A stretch of DNA of 12,362 bases from NCBI GenBank assembly GCA_015490105.1, contig WFYK01000102.1, positions 1 through 12,362 of the forward strand. Direction: 5' to 3'. Under the pieces are notes generated by a model that saw only the letters and a list, made by a program, of their open reading frames with translations, was not told the DNA's origin and made no database searches. Every line of letters starts with the position of its first letter. Within the stretch, counting starts at the first letter, position 1. Positions 1-6,784 of this stretch are shown piece by piece. Source of the DNA: Aquificaceae bacterium. Lineage in GTDB: Bacteria > Aquificota > Aquificia > Aquificales > Aquificaceae. The position numbers and the translations under genes were made by a program.

Positions 1-596
1 CTATAGACCACCTTCTTTCTGTGGTTTTCGACCACCTTCACGGGCTCGACCCCCAGCTCTCCCTCGTTGCTTCTCCCGTATACTATTTCAAACTTCTTCA
101 GGAGGTTCTTCCTGACAAGATCGTAGAACTCCTCCTGCCAAGGGTTCAGGTAGTGAAATCTCCTCTCCCCTTCGGGGGTTCTGTAGACGGTTATTGGGGA
201 GAGGCACCAGACCGTTATCTCTTCCTCGACCTCGGGTTTGACGAGCTCTATAGATGAAAGGCTCACCCTGTTCTTTCCCAGGATCAGGTTACCTCTTTTC
301 AAGAAAGTCTTTACAGAAGAGGAGACTATGTCCATTAGGGGGGAGGCGAAGTAGAGGGTTACGTTTGGCTCGAAGAAGAGGATACCTTTTCTTCTGTCCT
401 TTTTTTGTAGTCTCCCTATAACCTTGGAGAATGTGAAGAGCTTGAACCTCCTCTTCCCGTAAGGAAAGCCTATATCGTGGAGGAACTTCGATAGCAGGGG
501 GTCCATGTTCCTGTAGAAGAAGGCCTGGAGTATGTGGTTGTAGTTTTTGGGCAGGATTATAAAATCTTGCCCGGATAAATTTATCTTAACTATCAT
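1..596 (-). CDS. cas6: Cas6 CRISPR RNA endoribonuclease, C-terminus beyond window edge
   Basis: Translating the minus strand from the ATG at 596 gives 198 uninterrupted residues that run off the left edge. The N-terminus (YNHILQAFFYRNMDP, then KFLHDIGF, then RFKLFTFS) follows the standard Cas6 pattern. Compared from memory with Pyrococcus furiosus Cas6, the catalytic residues Tyr31, His46 and Lys52 correspond to Y28, H40 and K52 here. A later segment (FHYLNPWQEEFYDLVRKNL) also matches the family. Cas6 proteins cleave precursor CRISPR RNA within the repeat to make guide RNAs for type I and III systems. The C-terminal glycine-rich RNA-binding loop, perhaps 30-50 residues, would lie outside the window. 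The start lies 5 nt after the polyprenyl synthase stop, in the same direction, so cotranscription is likely. An AAGAAG stretch immediately before the ATG is a poor ribosome site because of its spacing. By hand count, 134 of 198 codons end in G or C (68%), against 44 of the first 95 (46%) in the neighbouring synthase. Confidence 0.9.
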   Translation of the reverse strand, partial: MIVKINLSGQDFIILPKNYNHILQAFFYRNMDPLLSKFLHDIGFPYGKRRFKLFTFSKVIGRLQKKDRRKGILFFEPNVTLYFASPLMDIVSSSVKTFLKRGNLILGKNRVSLSSIELVKPEVEEEITVWCLSPITVYRTPEGERRFHYLNPWQEEFYDLVRKNLLKKFEIVYGRSNEGELGVEPVKVVENHRKKVVY

Positions 597-601
597 CTTC
601 T

Positions 602-1525
602 TTAGAGATTTCTCTCTACTACGAAATCCACAAGCTTGAGGATCTCCCTTTTAAATTCATTTTCGGGGAAGGTTTTAAGTAGATTTTTTGCTTCTTGTAT
701 TTCCCTTTTTGCCCTGTTTTTCGTCTCTTCCCCACCGCCTAAATTTAGAACCTCTTTTCTTAGTCTTTCTATTTCCTCATCTGTAGGCTCCGGTTTAGAA
801 AGTATGTTTTCTACAAACTCCTTGTCCATTTTTTCGAGAACACAAAGCAAGGGATACGTGGATTTCCCTTCCTTTAGATCGTTCCCTACAGGCTTTCCCG
901 TCTTGGACGGGTCACCTATGTAGTCGAGTAGGTCATCTATCAGCTGAAAAGCTCTACCTATTCTAAGACCGATTTCAAAAAGTTTTTCCCAGTTAGAACA
1001 TCCACCTTTTAATCCACCTACCGCAAAGCAGGAACCGAAAAGGACCGCGGTCTTGCCGTCTATTATCTGGAAATATTCCTCTTCCGAGATTATTTCACCT
1101 ACTTTGGTAAGCTCAAGGACTTGAGCTTGGGCCATGTCCATAACCGCCTGACTCACTATCTTTATCATCAACTGTGTTCCGTAAGTAGAAAATAGGTGCA
1201 GAGCTTTTGCATACATGTAATCTCCCGTGAGAACCGCAACTTCGTCTCCAAAAACCAAGTTTGCGGAATCCCTCCCTCTCCTCTTGGAAGCTCCGTCTAC
1301 TACATCGTCGTGAAGAAGGGAAGCCACGTGTATGTATTCAAGACCAACACCCAAGGGAAGCGCATCTTCGGGCTTACCCCCGCACATACCACAACTCAAT
1401 ACGGTAAACAAGGGCCTTAACCTCTTCCCCCCCGCTTCTACTATGTATCTACCCGTTTCCAGAACGAGTTTCACGTGAGGATCCAATTCGGAAAGAAGCC
1501 TTTCTTCTATTTGTTTAAGAAACAT
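602..1525 (-). CDS. ispB: Long-chain trans-polyprenyl diphosphate synthase (octaprenyl/heptaprenyl type)
   Basis: This 307-residue protein is a class I (E)-polyprenyl synthase that condenses isopentenyl diphosphate onto an allylic diphosphate, probably making the side chain of the respiratory quinone. The family signatures are all present: GGKRLRP near residue 32 for substrate binding, first Asp-rich motif DDVVD at 73-77, second Asp-rich motif DDLLD at 197-201, and GKT at 157-159. The residue five before the first Asp motif is small (A68), as in long-chain enzymes; short-chain synthases usually carry an aromatic there. The length is slightly under the usual 320. The ATG at 1525 follows an AAGGGAAGGG stretch and lies 13 nt after the tRNA-Arg gene on the same strand. 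Cas6 follows 5 nt downstream. The chain-length assignment, and therefore the symbol, is an inference; the family is certain. Confidence 0.9.
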   Translation of the reverse strand: MFLKQIEERLLSELDPHVKLVLETGRYIVEAGGKRLRPLFTVLSCGMCGGKPEDALPLGVGLEYIHVASLLHDDVVDGASKRRGRDSANLVFGDEVAVLTGDYMYAKALHLFSTYGTQLMIKIVSQAVMDMAQAQVLELTKVGEIISEEEYFQIIDGKTAVLFGSCFAVGGLKGGCSNWEKLFEIGLRIGRAFQLIDDLLDYIGDPSKTGKPVGNDLKEGKSTYPLLCVLEKMDKEFVENILSKPEPTDEEIERLRKEVLNLGGGEETKNRAKREIQEAKNLLKTFPENEFKREILKLVDFVVERNL

Positions 1526-1538
1526 ACCCTTCCCTTAA

Positions 1539-1612
1539 CGTGCCCGGCGGGACTTGAACCCGCGACCCCGGGGTCCGGAGCCCCGTGCTCTCTCCATCTG
1601 AGCTACGGGCAC
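1539..1612 (-). tRNA. tRNA-Arg, anticodon CCG
   Basis: Read on the minus strand, a complete cloverleaf folds without mismatches in the stems. The acceptor stem is GTGCCCG pairing with CGGGCAC, the D stem GCTC with GAGC, the anticodon stem CGGGG with CCCCG around the loop CTCCGGA, and the T stem GCGGG with CCCGC around TTCAAGT. Loop positions 34-36 are CCG (genomic 1576-1578), decoding the Arg codon CGG. The discriminator base is G at 1539, and CCA is not encoded. The gene is 74 nt including the discriminator and is followed 13 nt later by the polyprenyl synthase start. CGG is sparse in this window, where Arg is mostly AGG or AGA, so this is a minor isoacceptor. Confidence 0.96.
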
Positions 1613-1623
1613 TTACGTGTTTA

Positions 1624-1652
1624 ATATTACTATCATGCTTCTTTTAGGTCTA
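1624..1652 (-). promoter_or_regulatory. Candidate sigma-70 promoter for tRNA-Arg and downstream genes
   Basis: On the minus strand TAGACC (1652-1647, 4 of 6 to TTGACA) stands 17 nt before TAATAT (1629-1624, 4 of 6 to TATAAT), which ends 11 nt before the mature tRNA. The element lies over the start of the solute-binding protein gene on the other strand. The -10 sits in the perfect palindrome TAATATTA (1622-1629), which could also serve plus-strand transcription. The matches are modest. Confidence 0.35.
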
Positions 1653-2489
1653 CTCACTCTATTGTTGATTTTAAACTCTTCTTTTCCCTTAGTAATAGGC
1701 ACGGTCACAGACAAACCCTCCAAAAGGTATACAGAATACAGGAAGTTTGCCCTGTATTTGCAGGATAAGTTAGGAGAGGATGTAGATGTAGTTTTTTTGA
1801 AGAGCATTCCCCATATGAAAGAACTTATAGACAGCGGAGAGGTGGATGTCTTTATAGACAGTCTCTATCCTTCCTTGAAGGTTTGTATGGACGGAGAGTG
1901 TGAACCTCTGCTTTTGATATGGAGAAACGGTGTCAGGTATTACAGGTCAGTGGTAATAGTCAGGGCGGATTCGCCCATATACAACGTTGAAGCGCTCGTA
2001 GGTAAGAAGGTAGCCTTTGAAGAACCATTTTCCACCGCAGGGTATTTGATTCCCTTCCTAATGCTAAGGGACAGAGGCCTTAAACTTATAGAGCTAAGAA
2101 GTTTTCACGATCCGGTCCCTCCGGGATACGTAGGCTACGTTTTTGCGGACGAGGAGGAAAACATAGTGGGTTGGGTGTTTTTCGGGAAGACATCCGCGGG
2201 AGCACTCTACGATCTTAAGTTTGAAAGGATAGTAGGAAAAAACAAAAAATTCTTCAGAGAGATACTCGTATCACCTCCTATACCTCAGCAACTTGTGAGC
2301 TTTTCCAGGAGCATGAAAAAGGACAAAGTAAAGAGGATACTCGAAATACTACAAAACATGCACAACGACCCTGAAGGGATAAAGGTCCTAAAGAGTTTTG
2401 GGAATACTACTAAATTCGAACCCCTCAGTGATTACGACAGGGAAGTCATAAGAGCCTTAAAAGAGAAGATAATGGAGTTGGGGATGTGA
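1635..2489 (+). CDS. PhnD-like periplasmic solute-binding protein
   Basis: From the ATG at 1635 this is a 284-residue secreted protein. It opens with a hydrophobic stretch (MLLLGLLTLLLILN) that acts as a signal peptide or anchor, although it lacks the usual N-terminal positive charge. The mature part resembles the PhnD-like family (phosphate/phosphonate ABC binding proteins): VIGTVTDKPSKRY at the first strand, GEVDVFIDSLYPSL in lobe one, ALVGKKVAFEEPFSTAGYLIP at the hinge, and GKTSAGALYD in lobe two. Two cysteines (CMDGEC, residues 84 and 89) could form a disulfide in the periplasm. A GTG at 1617 in the same frame would add six residues; an in-frame stop at 1599 rules out anything longer. Neither start has a clear Shine-Dalgarno site. 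The gene overlaps the following cyclase by 4 nt, and no permease or ATPase gene is adjacent, so a sensing role beside the cyclase is more likely than uptake. The ligand cannot be read from the sequence. Confidence 0.8.
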   Translation: MLLLGLLTLLLILNSSFPLVIGTVTDKPSKRYTEYRKFALYLQDKLGEDVDVVFLKSIPHMKELIDSGEVDVFIDSLYPSLKVCMDGECEPLLLIWRNGVRYYRSVVIVRADSPIYNVEALVGKKVAFEEPFSTAGYLIPFLMLRDRGLKLIELRSFHDPVPPGYVGYVFADEEENIVGWVFFGKTSAGALYDLKFERIVGKNKKFFREILVSPPIPQQLVSFSRSMKKDKVKRILEILQNMHNDPEGIKVLKSFGNTTKFEPLSDYDREVIRALKEKIMELGM

Positions 2490-4009
2490 GTCTCAGAACA
2501 AGAATCCTCATCTTAGCCTACGGTATAACGATCTTCTTGGTAGGCTTTTTAACCTTTTGGGACTTCTACAGGATAGGAACGACGGTAAGGGATCTGCTGC
2601 TGAAAGACACTACCGACTACGTTAGAGTGGAGAGCCTTCATATAGCGGAATATCTCTACCAAGGAGACTACTACAAAATCGTAGAAACCCTGAGAGTTAA
2701 CCCTATTTCGGAGATAAGGGATATTCTCGTAGTAGACGGGAGTGGTTACATCGTGGCCTCAAAATCGAGGGGACTGATCTTCTTTGAAAAGCTTCCGGAG
2801 TTTGAAGACATAAAGCTCCTGAGAGAGATAAAGGTAGAACACCTGAGTGAAGAGGACACCTTCAAAATCATCCAACCTATCTTTTTCGAAGAGGAACTCC
2901 TCGGCTTTTTAATCGTTTACTTAGATTACAGCTATTACCAAGGTATAGTAAAAGACAAAGCTTTGCTTTCAGGAATCTCCGCCCTATTCGTAATAGGGGT
3001 AATCTTCGGAGTAGTCCGCTACATAGACAGGCAGGTTTCAAAGAGGCTCTCTATAGCCATAGACATGCTTGACAAAATAGGGAAGGGCAACTTTAACCTT
3101 CCCGACGCACCTCTCGATGGAGGGGAGCTCGCACAGTTGTATAAGCATATAAAAGCGACCGCAGATCACTTAAAAGAAAGCCTTATATCTAAAACCTTTT
3201 ACGAGGAGGTTATAAACTCTCTCCTTGAAGGACTCGTAGTTTTCGATTCAAAAGGGAACATCCTCGAAGCGAACAGATCTTTTTGCAGAATGACCAACCT
3301 TGAGTGCAAGGAAGTCGTAGGTAAAAACCTGAAAGAGGTTTTCCCTGAATTTTTCTATCACGTTAGAGAAGCTCTTAAGCAAGGCAGAAACTCCCAGAGA
3401 TTTACTTGCACGAGAACGGGAGCGGAAAAACACTACTTACTCTTCATAAGTAAATACGAAGATACCTTCATCGTAACACTAAACGATGTCACTCAGATGG
3501 TCGAATACGAGAGAAAGCTCATAGAAATGTCCCTAACTGATCACCTCACGGGTCTAAAAAACAGGAGGGCTTTGGAAGATATACTGAGCATGGAGATGGA
3601 AATAGCAAGAAGATACAACAGGCCCTTGAGTTTTGCACTCATAGATGTGGACTTCTTTAAGAAGATAAACGACAACTACGGGCACGACGTGGGTGATGAA
3701 GTTCTAAAGAAACTTGCAAGGATACTCAAAAGCGAACTCAGATCTCCGGATGTAGTCGGAAGATGGGGAGGAGAGGAGTTTGCGCTAATAATCCCAGAAA
3801 CTAACATAGAGGGTGCTAAGGTGCTTTGTGAAAGGCTGAGAAAGAGGGTTGAAGAGACCACCTTCGATAAGGTAGGCAAGGTAACGGTCAGCATAGGGGT
3901 CACTCAGTTTAAAAAGGAAGATACCATGCAGTCCTTTATAAAAAGGGCGGACGATGCTCTTTACGAAGCTAAGGAGAGGGGAAGAAACAGGGTTGAGGTA
4001 AAACTATAG
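2486..4009 (+). CDS. Membrane diguanylate cyclase with periplasmic sensor, HAMP-like, PAS and GGDEF domains
   Basis: This 507-residue protein makes cyclic di-GMP from two GTP. The order seen is TM helix about 7-25, a periplasmic region about 28-155 resembling a Cache/PAS-type sensor (ILVVDGSGYIVASKSRG), TM helix about 160-179, a HAMP-like segment about 180-232, a PAS domain about 237-335 (NSLLEGLVVFDSKGNILEAN), a helical linker, and GGDEF from about 350. Active-site elements are present: DPLTG-like DHLTGLKNRRALE, IDVDFFKKIND with D387, and GGEEF at 428-432. The inhibitory I-site RSPD (419-422) lies exactly five residues before GGEEF, so product inhibition is expected. The GTG start at 2486 overlaps the binding-protein stop (GTGA) with a GGAG ribosome site 8 nt upstream, suggesting coupled translation and a joint role. 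The gene ends inside the convergent coaX, overlapping it by 6 nt. Confidence 0.93.
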   Translation: MSLRTRILILAYGITIFLVGFLTFWDFYRIGTTVRDLLLKDTTDYVRVESLHIAEYLYQGDYYKIVETLRVNPISEIRDILVVDGSGYIVASKSRGLIFFEKLPEFEDIKLLREIKVEHLSEEDTFKIIQPIFFEEELLGFLIVYLDYSYYQGIVKDKALLSGISALFVIGVIFGVVRYIDRQVSKRLSIAIDMLDKIGKGNFNLPDAPLDGGELAQLYKHIKATADHLKESLISKTFYEEVINSLLEGLVVFDSKGNILEANRSFCRMTNLECKEVVGKNLKEVFPEFFYHVREALKQGRNSQRFTCTRTGAEKHYLLFISKYEDTFIVTLNDVTQMVEYERKLIEMSLTDHLTGLKNRRALEDILSMEMEIARRYNRPLSFALIDVDFFKKINDNYGHDVGDEVLKKLARILKSELRSPDVVGRWGGEEFALIIPETNIEGAKVLCERLRKRVEETTFDKVGKVTVSIGVTQFKKEDTMQSFIKRADDALYEAKERGRNRVEVKL

Positions 4010-4663
4010 GAGCTTATACAACCCTCTGTGGAGTGCTATCGGGTCATAATAACCGAGATCTTTAAAAAGGTGTCCGCAACCACCCGTTATGAAGAGATCC
4101 AGCTTCCACAGGTTTTTCACATAACTAACAAAAGCTTTAGACTCCAAAAGCACTCCTCCCAATATACATTCACGCGTGCTTTTCCCCAAGGCAGTTTCCA
4201 CAGGAGAAAAATCCAAAGGCGGTATACCCTCCGCAATTTGGCTCAAAGAACGAACCTTATTCGGAGGGGATAAGGTAATGAACCCCCCTGAAAACTTCCC
4301 TTCCTTCAACAGATCAAGAACGAGGGCGGTTCCACACATAAGACACAGAGCATCGTTCCTTTGAAACACTTCCTTTACCGTATAGGCAAAAAGAACCCTA
4401 TCCACACCCAAAGTTTGAGGGGTTTCATAGTCTACCTCCAGCGGTATGTCTTCCAACCTAATGATCTTTAGCCTGTCTTCGAACAGATCATAGAGCTTCC
4501 CCTCTAATGACTTCTTTACGCTTACCGCTACGACAACATCCCAAGGACCTTTTAGCTTTTCTATTTCTGAATGTTTTACCCTTCCGAGAGGCTTCGGTTT
4601 TCCCCCCTCCCACAGACAGGCGTCAACGGAAGTGTTCCCTATGTCTACTGTAAGGACTTTCAC
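4004..4663 (-). CDS. coaX: Type III pantothenate kinase
   Basis: CoaX phosphorylates pantothenate with ATP, the first step of coenzyme A synthesis. The chosen start is the GTG at 4663: it overlaps the upstream gene's TGA as GTGA and has AGGAG 9 nt before it. A TTG at 4687 in the same frame would add eight residues but lacks such support. The 219-residue product carries the ASKHA phosphate motif DIGNTS (7-12), PQTLGVDRV with the probable catalytic Asp88, GTALVLD (111-117), SGGFITLSP, and GKSTRECILGG. The residue that is commonly Asp two before GTA is Met here. The length is at the short end for the family, usually about 240-260. It is the last gene of the leuD, tsaC-like, coaX run, and its TAG stop overlaps the convergent cyclase gene by 6 nt. 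Confidence 0.9.
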   Translation of the reverse strand: MKVLTVDIGNTSVDACLWEGGKPKPLGRVKHSEIEKLKGPWDVVVAVSVKKSLEGKLYDLFEDRLKIIRLEDIPLEVDYETPQTLGVDRVLFAYTVKEVFQRNDALCLMCGTALVLDLLKEGKFSGGFITLSPPNKVRSLSQIAEGIPPLDFSPVETALGKSTRECILGGVLLESKAFVSYVKNLWKLDLFITGGCGHLFKDLGYYDPIALHRGLYKLL

Positions 4664-5244
4664 CTTATCAGTCTCCTGATCGACCAAGAACTGTAAGGCC
4701 CCTTTCTGAGGATCCTTTTGTCTGAAGATAAATCTACAAGTGCGGAAGGCTTTTTAAGGACCGGATCTCCCTCCACGTAGGTGCAAACTTTATCACCAAA
4801 ATAAGCTTTGGCCTGCGCCACATTCTTAGCTGGAGGTTTGCCTTCCGGGTTTGCACTCGGTGCAAGCAGTGGTCTCTTATAGAGGTTAAGAAGCTCCCTT
4901 ACAAAGCCCTCGCGTGGGATCCTGACCGCCACAGTCTTGGTGCCGATCCAAAAGTAGATCTTAGCCCTTTTGGGAAGAACTACGGTTATACCTTTTACAA
5001 AGAGGAGTTTCAGATCTGATTTATCTATCTTCAGGCCGAGTTTCCCTACCCAGGAGATATCCGGAATCAAGACTACGAAGGGTTTTCCCGAAGGTCTTCT
5101 TACGGATCTGAGATTTTTATAAGCTCCGTAGCTTAAGGCATCCGCAAGTATACCGTAGATAGTATCCGTGGGAACTACTATTAACTTGTCCTGCTTGAGA
5201 CACTCTATGCACCTTTTAAGATCCTTTGAGCTTGGACTTGGCAT
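4660..5244 (-). CDS. TsaC/Sua5/YrdC-family protein, probable threonylcarbamoyl-AMP synthase
   Basis: This 194-residue single-domain protein belongs to the YrdC/Sua5 fold family, whose main members use threonine, bicarbonate and ATP to make threonylcarbamoyl-AMP for the t6A modification of tRNAs. Conserved parts include VVPTDTIYG (23-31), GKPFVVL (53-59), VAVRIP (105-110) and [11 protein letters not shown] with the SxN motif at 130-132. Two signature positions differ. The usual KxR motif before the KP element reads VRR (48-50), losing the invariant Lys, and the common PGPxT element reads VKGIT. KxR plus SxN is the tetrad used to tell t6A enzymes from YciO-like paralogues, so the function is less certain than the family. 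The ATG at 5244 lies inside the end of leuD, a 29-nt overlap, and is the only good start before the PTDTIYG strand. Translation is likely coupled to both neighbours. Confidence 0.82.
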   Translation of the reverse strand: MPSPSSKDLKRCIECLKQDKLIVVPTDTIYGILADALSYGAYKNLRSVRRPSGKPFVVLIPDISWVGKLGLKIDKSDLKLLFVKGITVVLPKRAKIYFWIGTKTVAVRIPREGFVRELLNLYKRPLLAPSANPEGKPPAKNVAQAKAYFGDKVCTYVEGDPVLKKPSALVDLSSDKRILRKGPYSSWSIRRLIR

Positions 5245-5722
5245 ACTCCATAAGTCCGCCCGCTTTCAATATGGCCTGCAGTTCTTCGGGAAACTTGGTA
5301 GCTTCGTATTCCTTTCCCGTGGTTAGATTTCTAACTATCCCTTTTTCAAGATCTACTTCCACCTCGTCCCCGTGGTTTATCTCGTCCACAGCTTGGGGAG
5401 CTTCCACTATAGGAAGTCCTATGTTTATGGCATTTCTAAAGAATATGCGTGCGAAGGATTTGGCTATAACTACGGGAACCCCAGAATACTTTATGGCTAT
5501 AGGGGCGTGTTCCCTCGAAGATCCGGAACCGAAGTTCCTGCCCGCCACGATTATATCCCCTTCCTTATGATCCTTTGCAAAGTTAGGGTGTTCTGAGTCC
5601 TCCATAACGTGTTTTGCCAGTTCGTAAGGATCGGAAGTATTTAAATACCTTGCGGGGATTATCTGGTCTGTATCCACATTATCACCAAACTTCCAAACCC
5701 TTCCTCTTATCAAAGTCTCCAT
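5216..5722 (-). CDS. leuD: 3-isopropylmalate dehydratase small subunit
   Basis: The short LeuD subunit forms the swivelling domain of isopropylmalate isomerase, which interconverts 2- and 3-isopropylmalate in leucine synthesis together with the iron-sulfur LeuC subunit. Starting at the ATG at 5722 gives 168 residues, typical of the archaeal-type compact small subunits. The sequence contains [22 protein letters not shown] at the start, the substrate-loop region YLNTSD, the motif [14 protein letters not shown], and [16 protein letters not shown]. The frame remains open upstream to 5785, but those extra 21 residues match nothing in the family and would overlap the divergent gene. No Shine-Dalgarno site precedes the ATG, while a promoter-like element ends so close that the message may be leaderless. 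leuC is not in the window. The homoaconitase small subunit is a possible alternative, since those proteins are close relatives. Confidence 0.92.
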   Translation of the reverse strand: METLIRGRVWKFGDNVDTDQIIPARYLNTSDPYELAKHVMEDSEHPNFAKDHKEGDIIVAGRNFGSGSSREHAPIAIKYSGVPVVIAKSFARIFFRNAINIGLPIVEAPQAVDEINHGDEVEVDLEKGIVRNLTTGKEYEATKFPEELQAILKAGGLMEYAKSKLKGS

Positions 5723-5728
5723 GTCCAA

Positions 5729-5757
5729 AGTATACAATATTAGGCGGGAGGTTTGAA
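5729..5757 (-). promoter_or_regulatory. Candidate sigma-70 promoter for leuD, possibly giving a leaderless mRNA
   Basis: On the minus strand TTCAAA (5757-5752, 4 of 6 to TTGACA) is followed after 17 nt by TATACT (5734-5729, 5 of 6 to TATAAT). Transcription would be expected to begin about seven bases later, at or next to the leuD ATG at 5722. This agrees with the lack of a ribosome site. The same AT-rich patch (5731-5742) probably also holds the -10 of the divergent plus-strand operon, for example TACAAT at 5733-5738. Confidence 0.45.
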
Positions 5758-5759
5758 GG

Positions 5760-6080
5760 ATGAGTGTCCTTGTGTTCGTAAGCATGACACCTCTCGGAAA
5801 GGGAGAGAGCGTTAGTAAATACGTGGCGAGGGTTGTGGATATAGTGGATAAATCGGGACTGGATTACGTGCTGACCCCAATGGGAACCATCGTTGAAGGA
5901 GAAACGTGGGACGAGGTTATGGACGTTTTGAAAAAAGGCTTTGAAGAGCTTAAAAAGGACTGCTCGAGGATATCCATAACCATGAAGATAGATTATAGAG
6001 AGGGCAAGAGCGGAAGAATAAAAGGCAAAGTGGAATCGGTAAAAGAGAAGATAGGAAGGGAGATAAAGACAACTTCATGA
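5760..6080 (+). CDS. MTH1187-family thiamine-binding protein (DUF77/PF01910)
   Basis: This 106-residue protein belongs to the MTH1187/YkoF-like family with a ferredoxin-like fold; some members bind thiamine or its hydroxymethylpyrimidine moiety. Recognisable segments are the first strand [21 protein letters not shown], the strand [16 protein letters not shown] and the helix [13 protein letters not shown], followed by [13 protein letters not shown]. There is no signal peptide, so it is cytoplasmic. The ATG at 5760 has a strong GGGAGG ribosome site at 5746-5751, 8 nt upstream, which makes it the best translation start in this stretch and the likely head gene of the plus-strand operon. Its TGA overlaps the purC ATG. 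The link to PurC is suggestive, because the thiamine pyrimidine is made from the purine intermediate AIR, but its real ligand is unproven. Confidence 0.85.
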   Translation: MSVLVFVSMTPLGKGESVSKYVARVVDIVDKSGLDYVLTPMGTIVEGETWDEVMDVLKKGFEELKKDCSRISITMKIDYREGKSGRIKGKVESVKEKIGREIKTTS

Positions 6081-6784
6081 AGAAGCTGAAAAAACTCTAC
6101 GAAGGAAAGGCAAAGATTGTTTACCAAACGGAAGACCCGAGCAAGGTTATTCTCGAATTCAAAGACGAAGCGAGTGCATTCGATGGTATAAAAAGGGCAA
6201 GTATAAAGGGCAAAGGTGCCCTCAACAACGAAATATCCTCCTTGATCTTTCAAATTTTAAATGCGAAGGGCATAAAAACGCACTTTATAAGGAAGCTATC
6301 CGAAAAAGAGATGCTCGTTTGGAAAGCTGACCGCTTTAACGTGGAAGTGGTGGTAAGAAACCTGAGTGCGGGCAGTTTTGCTAAAAGATACGGCGTGAAG
6401 GAAGGGACACCCTTTAAAAAGCCCCTGGTGGAGTTTTTCTATAAAAACGATGAACTTCACGATCCTATGGTTTGCCAAGATCATGTAGAACTGCTCGGCC
6501 TTGCGCCCGTGGAGTTTTTACCGCATATGAAAGAAACCGCCCTCAAAGTCAACTCTGTTCTCAAAGATCTTTTGGAAGGAAAAGGCCTCATATTGGTGGA
6601 CTTCAAACTGGAGTTTGGAACGCTTCCAGACGGATCCTTAGCGGTTGTGGACGAGATTTCACCCGACAGTATGAGGGTCTGGGACAAAGAAACGGGGGAA
6701 AAACTCGATAAAGACAGGTTCAGATTTGATCTCGGAGATCTTTTAGAGGGTTATAAAAAGATCCTTGATAGAATTTCAACATGA
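6077..6784 (+). CDS. purC: Phosphoribosylaminoimidazole-succinocarboxamide synthase
   Basis: PurC joins CAIR and aspartate with ATP to form SAICAR in de novo purine synthesis. The 235-residue protein is the usual bacterial length and carries [10 protein letters not shown] near the start (nucleotide-binding hairpin), [37 protein letters not shown] (the phosphoribosyl-aspartate region), LVDFKLEFG and [14 protein letters not shown]. No key motif is missing. It is linked by ATGA overlaps to the gene before and to pdxJ after, so translation is probably coupled through all three. No purine riboswitch or other regulatory leader is visible, and none would fit between the overlapping genes. Confidence 0.97.
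   Translation: MKKLKKLYEGKAKIVYQTEDPSKVILEFKDEASAFDGIKRASIKGKGALNNEISSLIFQILNAKGIKTHFIRKLSEKEMLVWKADRFNVEVVVRNLSAGSFAKRYGVKEGTPFKKPLVEFFYKNDELHDPMVCQDHVELLGLAPVEFLPHMKETALKVNSVLKDLLEGKGLILVDFKLEFGTLPDGSLAVVDEISPDSMRVWDKETGEKLDKDRFRFDLGDLLEGYKKILDRIST

Noticed and set aside
21..257. Plus-strand open frame of 78 codons
   Set aside because: It lies antisense within cas6, whose protein signatures are clear, and its product resembles nothing.
1..600. CRISPR array next to cas6
   Set aside because: No regularly spaced direct repeats are visible anywhere in the window; an array could exist only outside it.
1617..1634. GTG start for the solute-binding protein
   Set aside because: It adds six residues without a ribosome site or a better signal peptide; the ATG at 1635 is preferred, though this is not decisive.
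5723..5785. N-terminal extension of LeuD by 21 residues
   Set aside because: The extension has no family similarity and would run over the start of the divergent thiamine-binding gene; the ATG at 5722 gives the normal 168-residue length.
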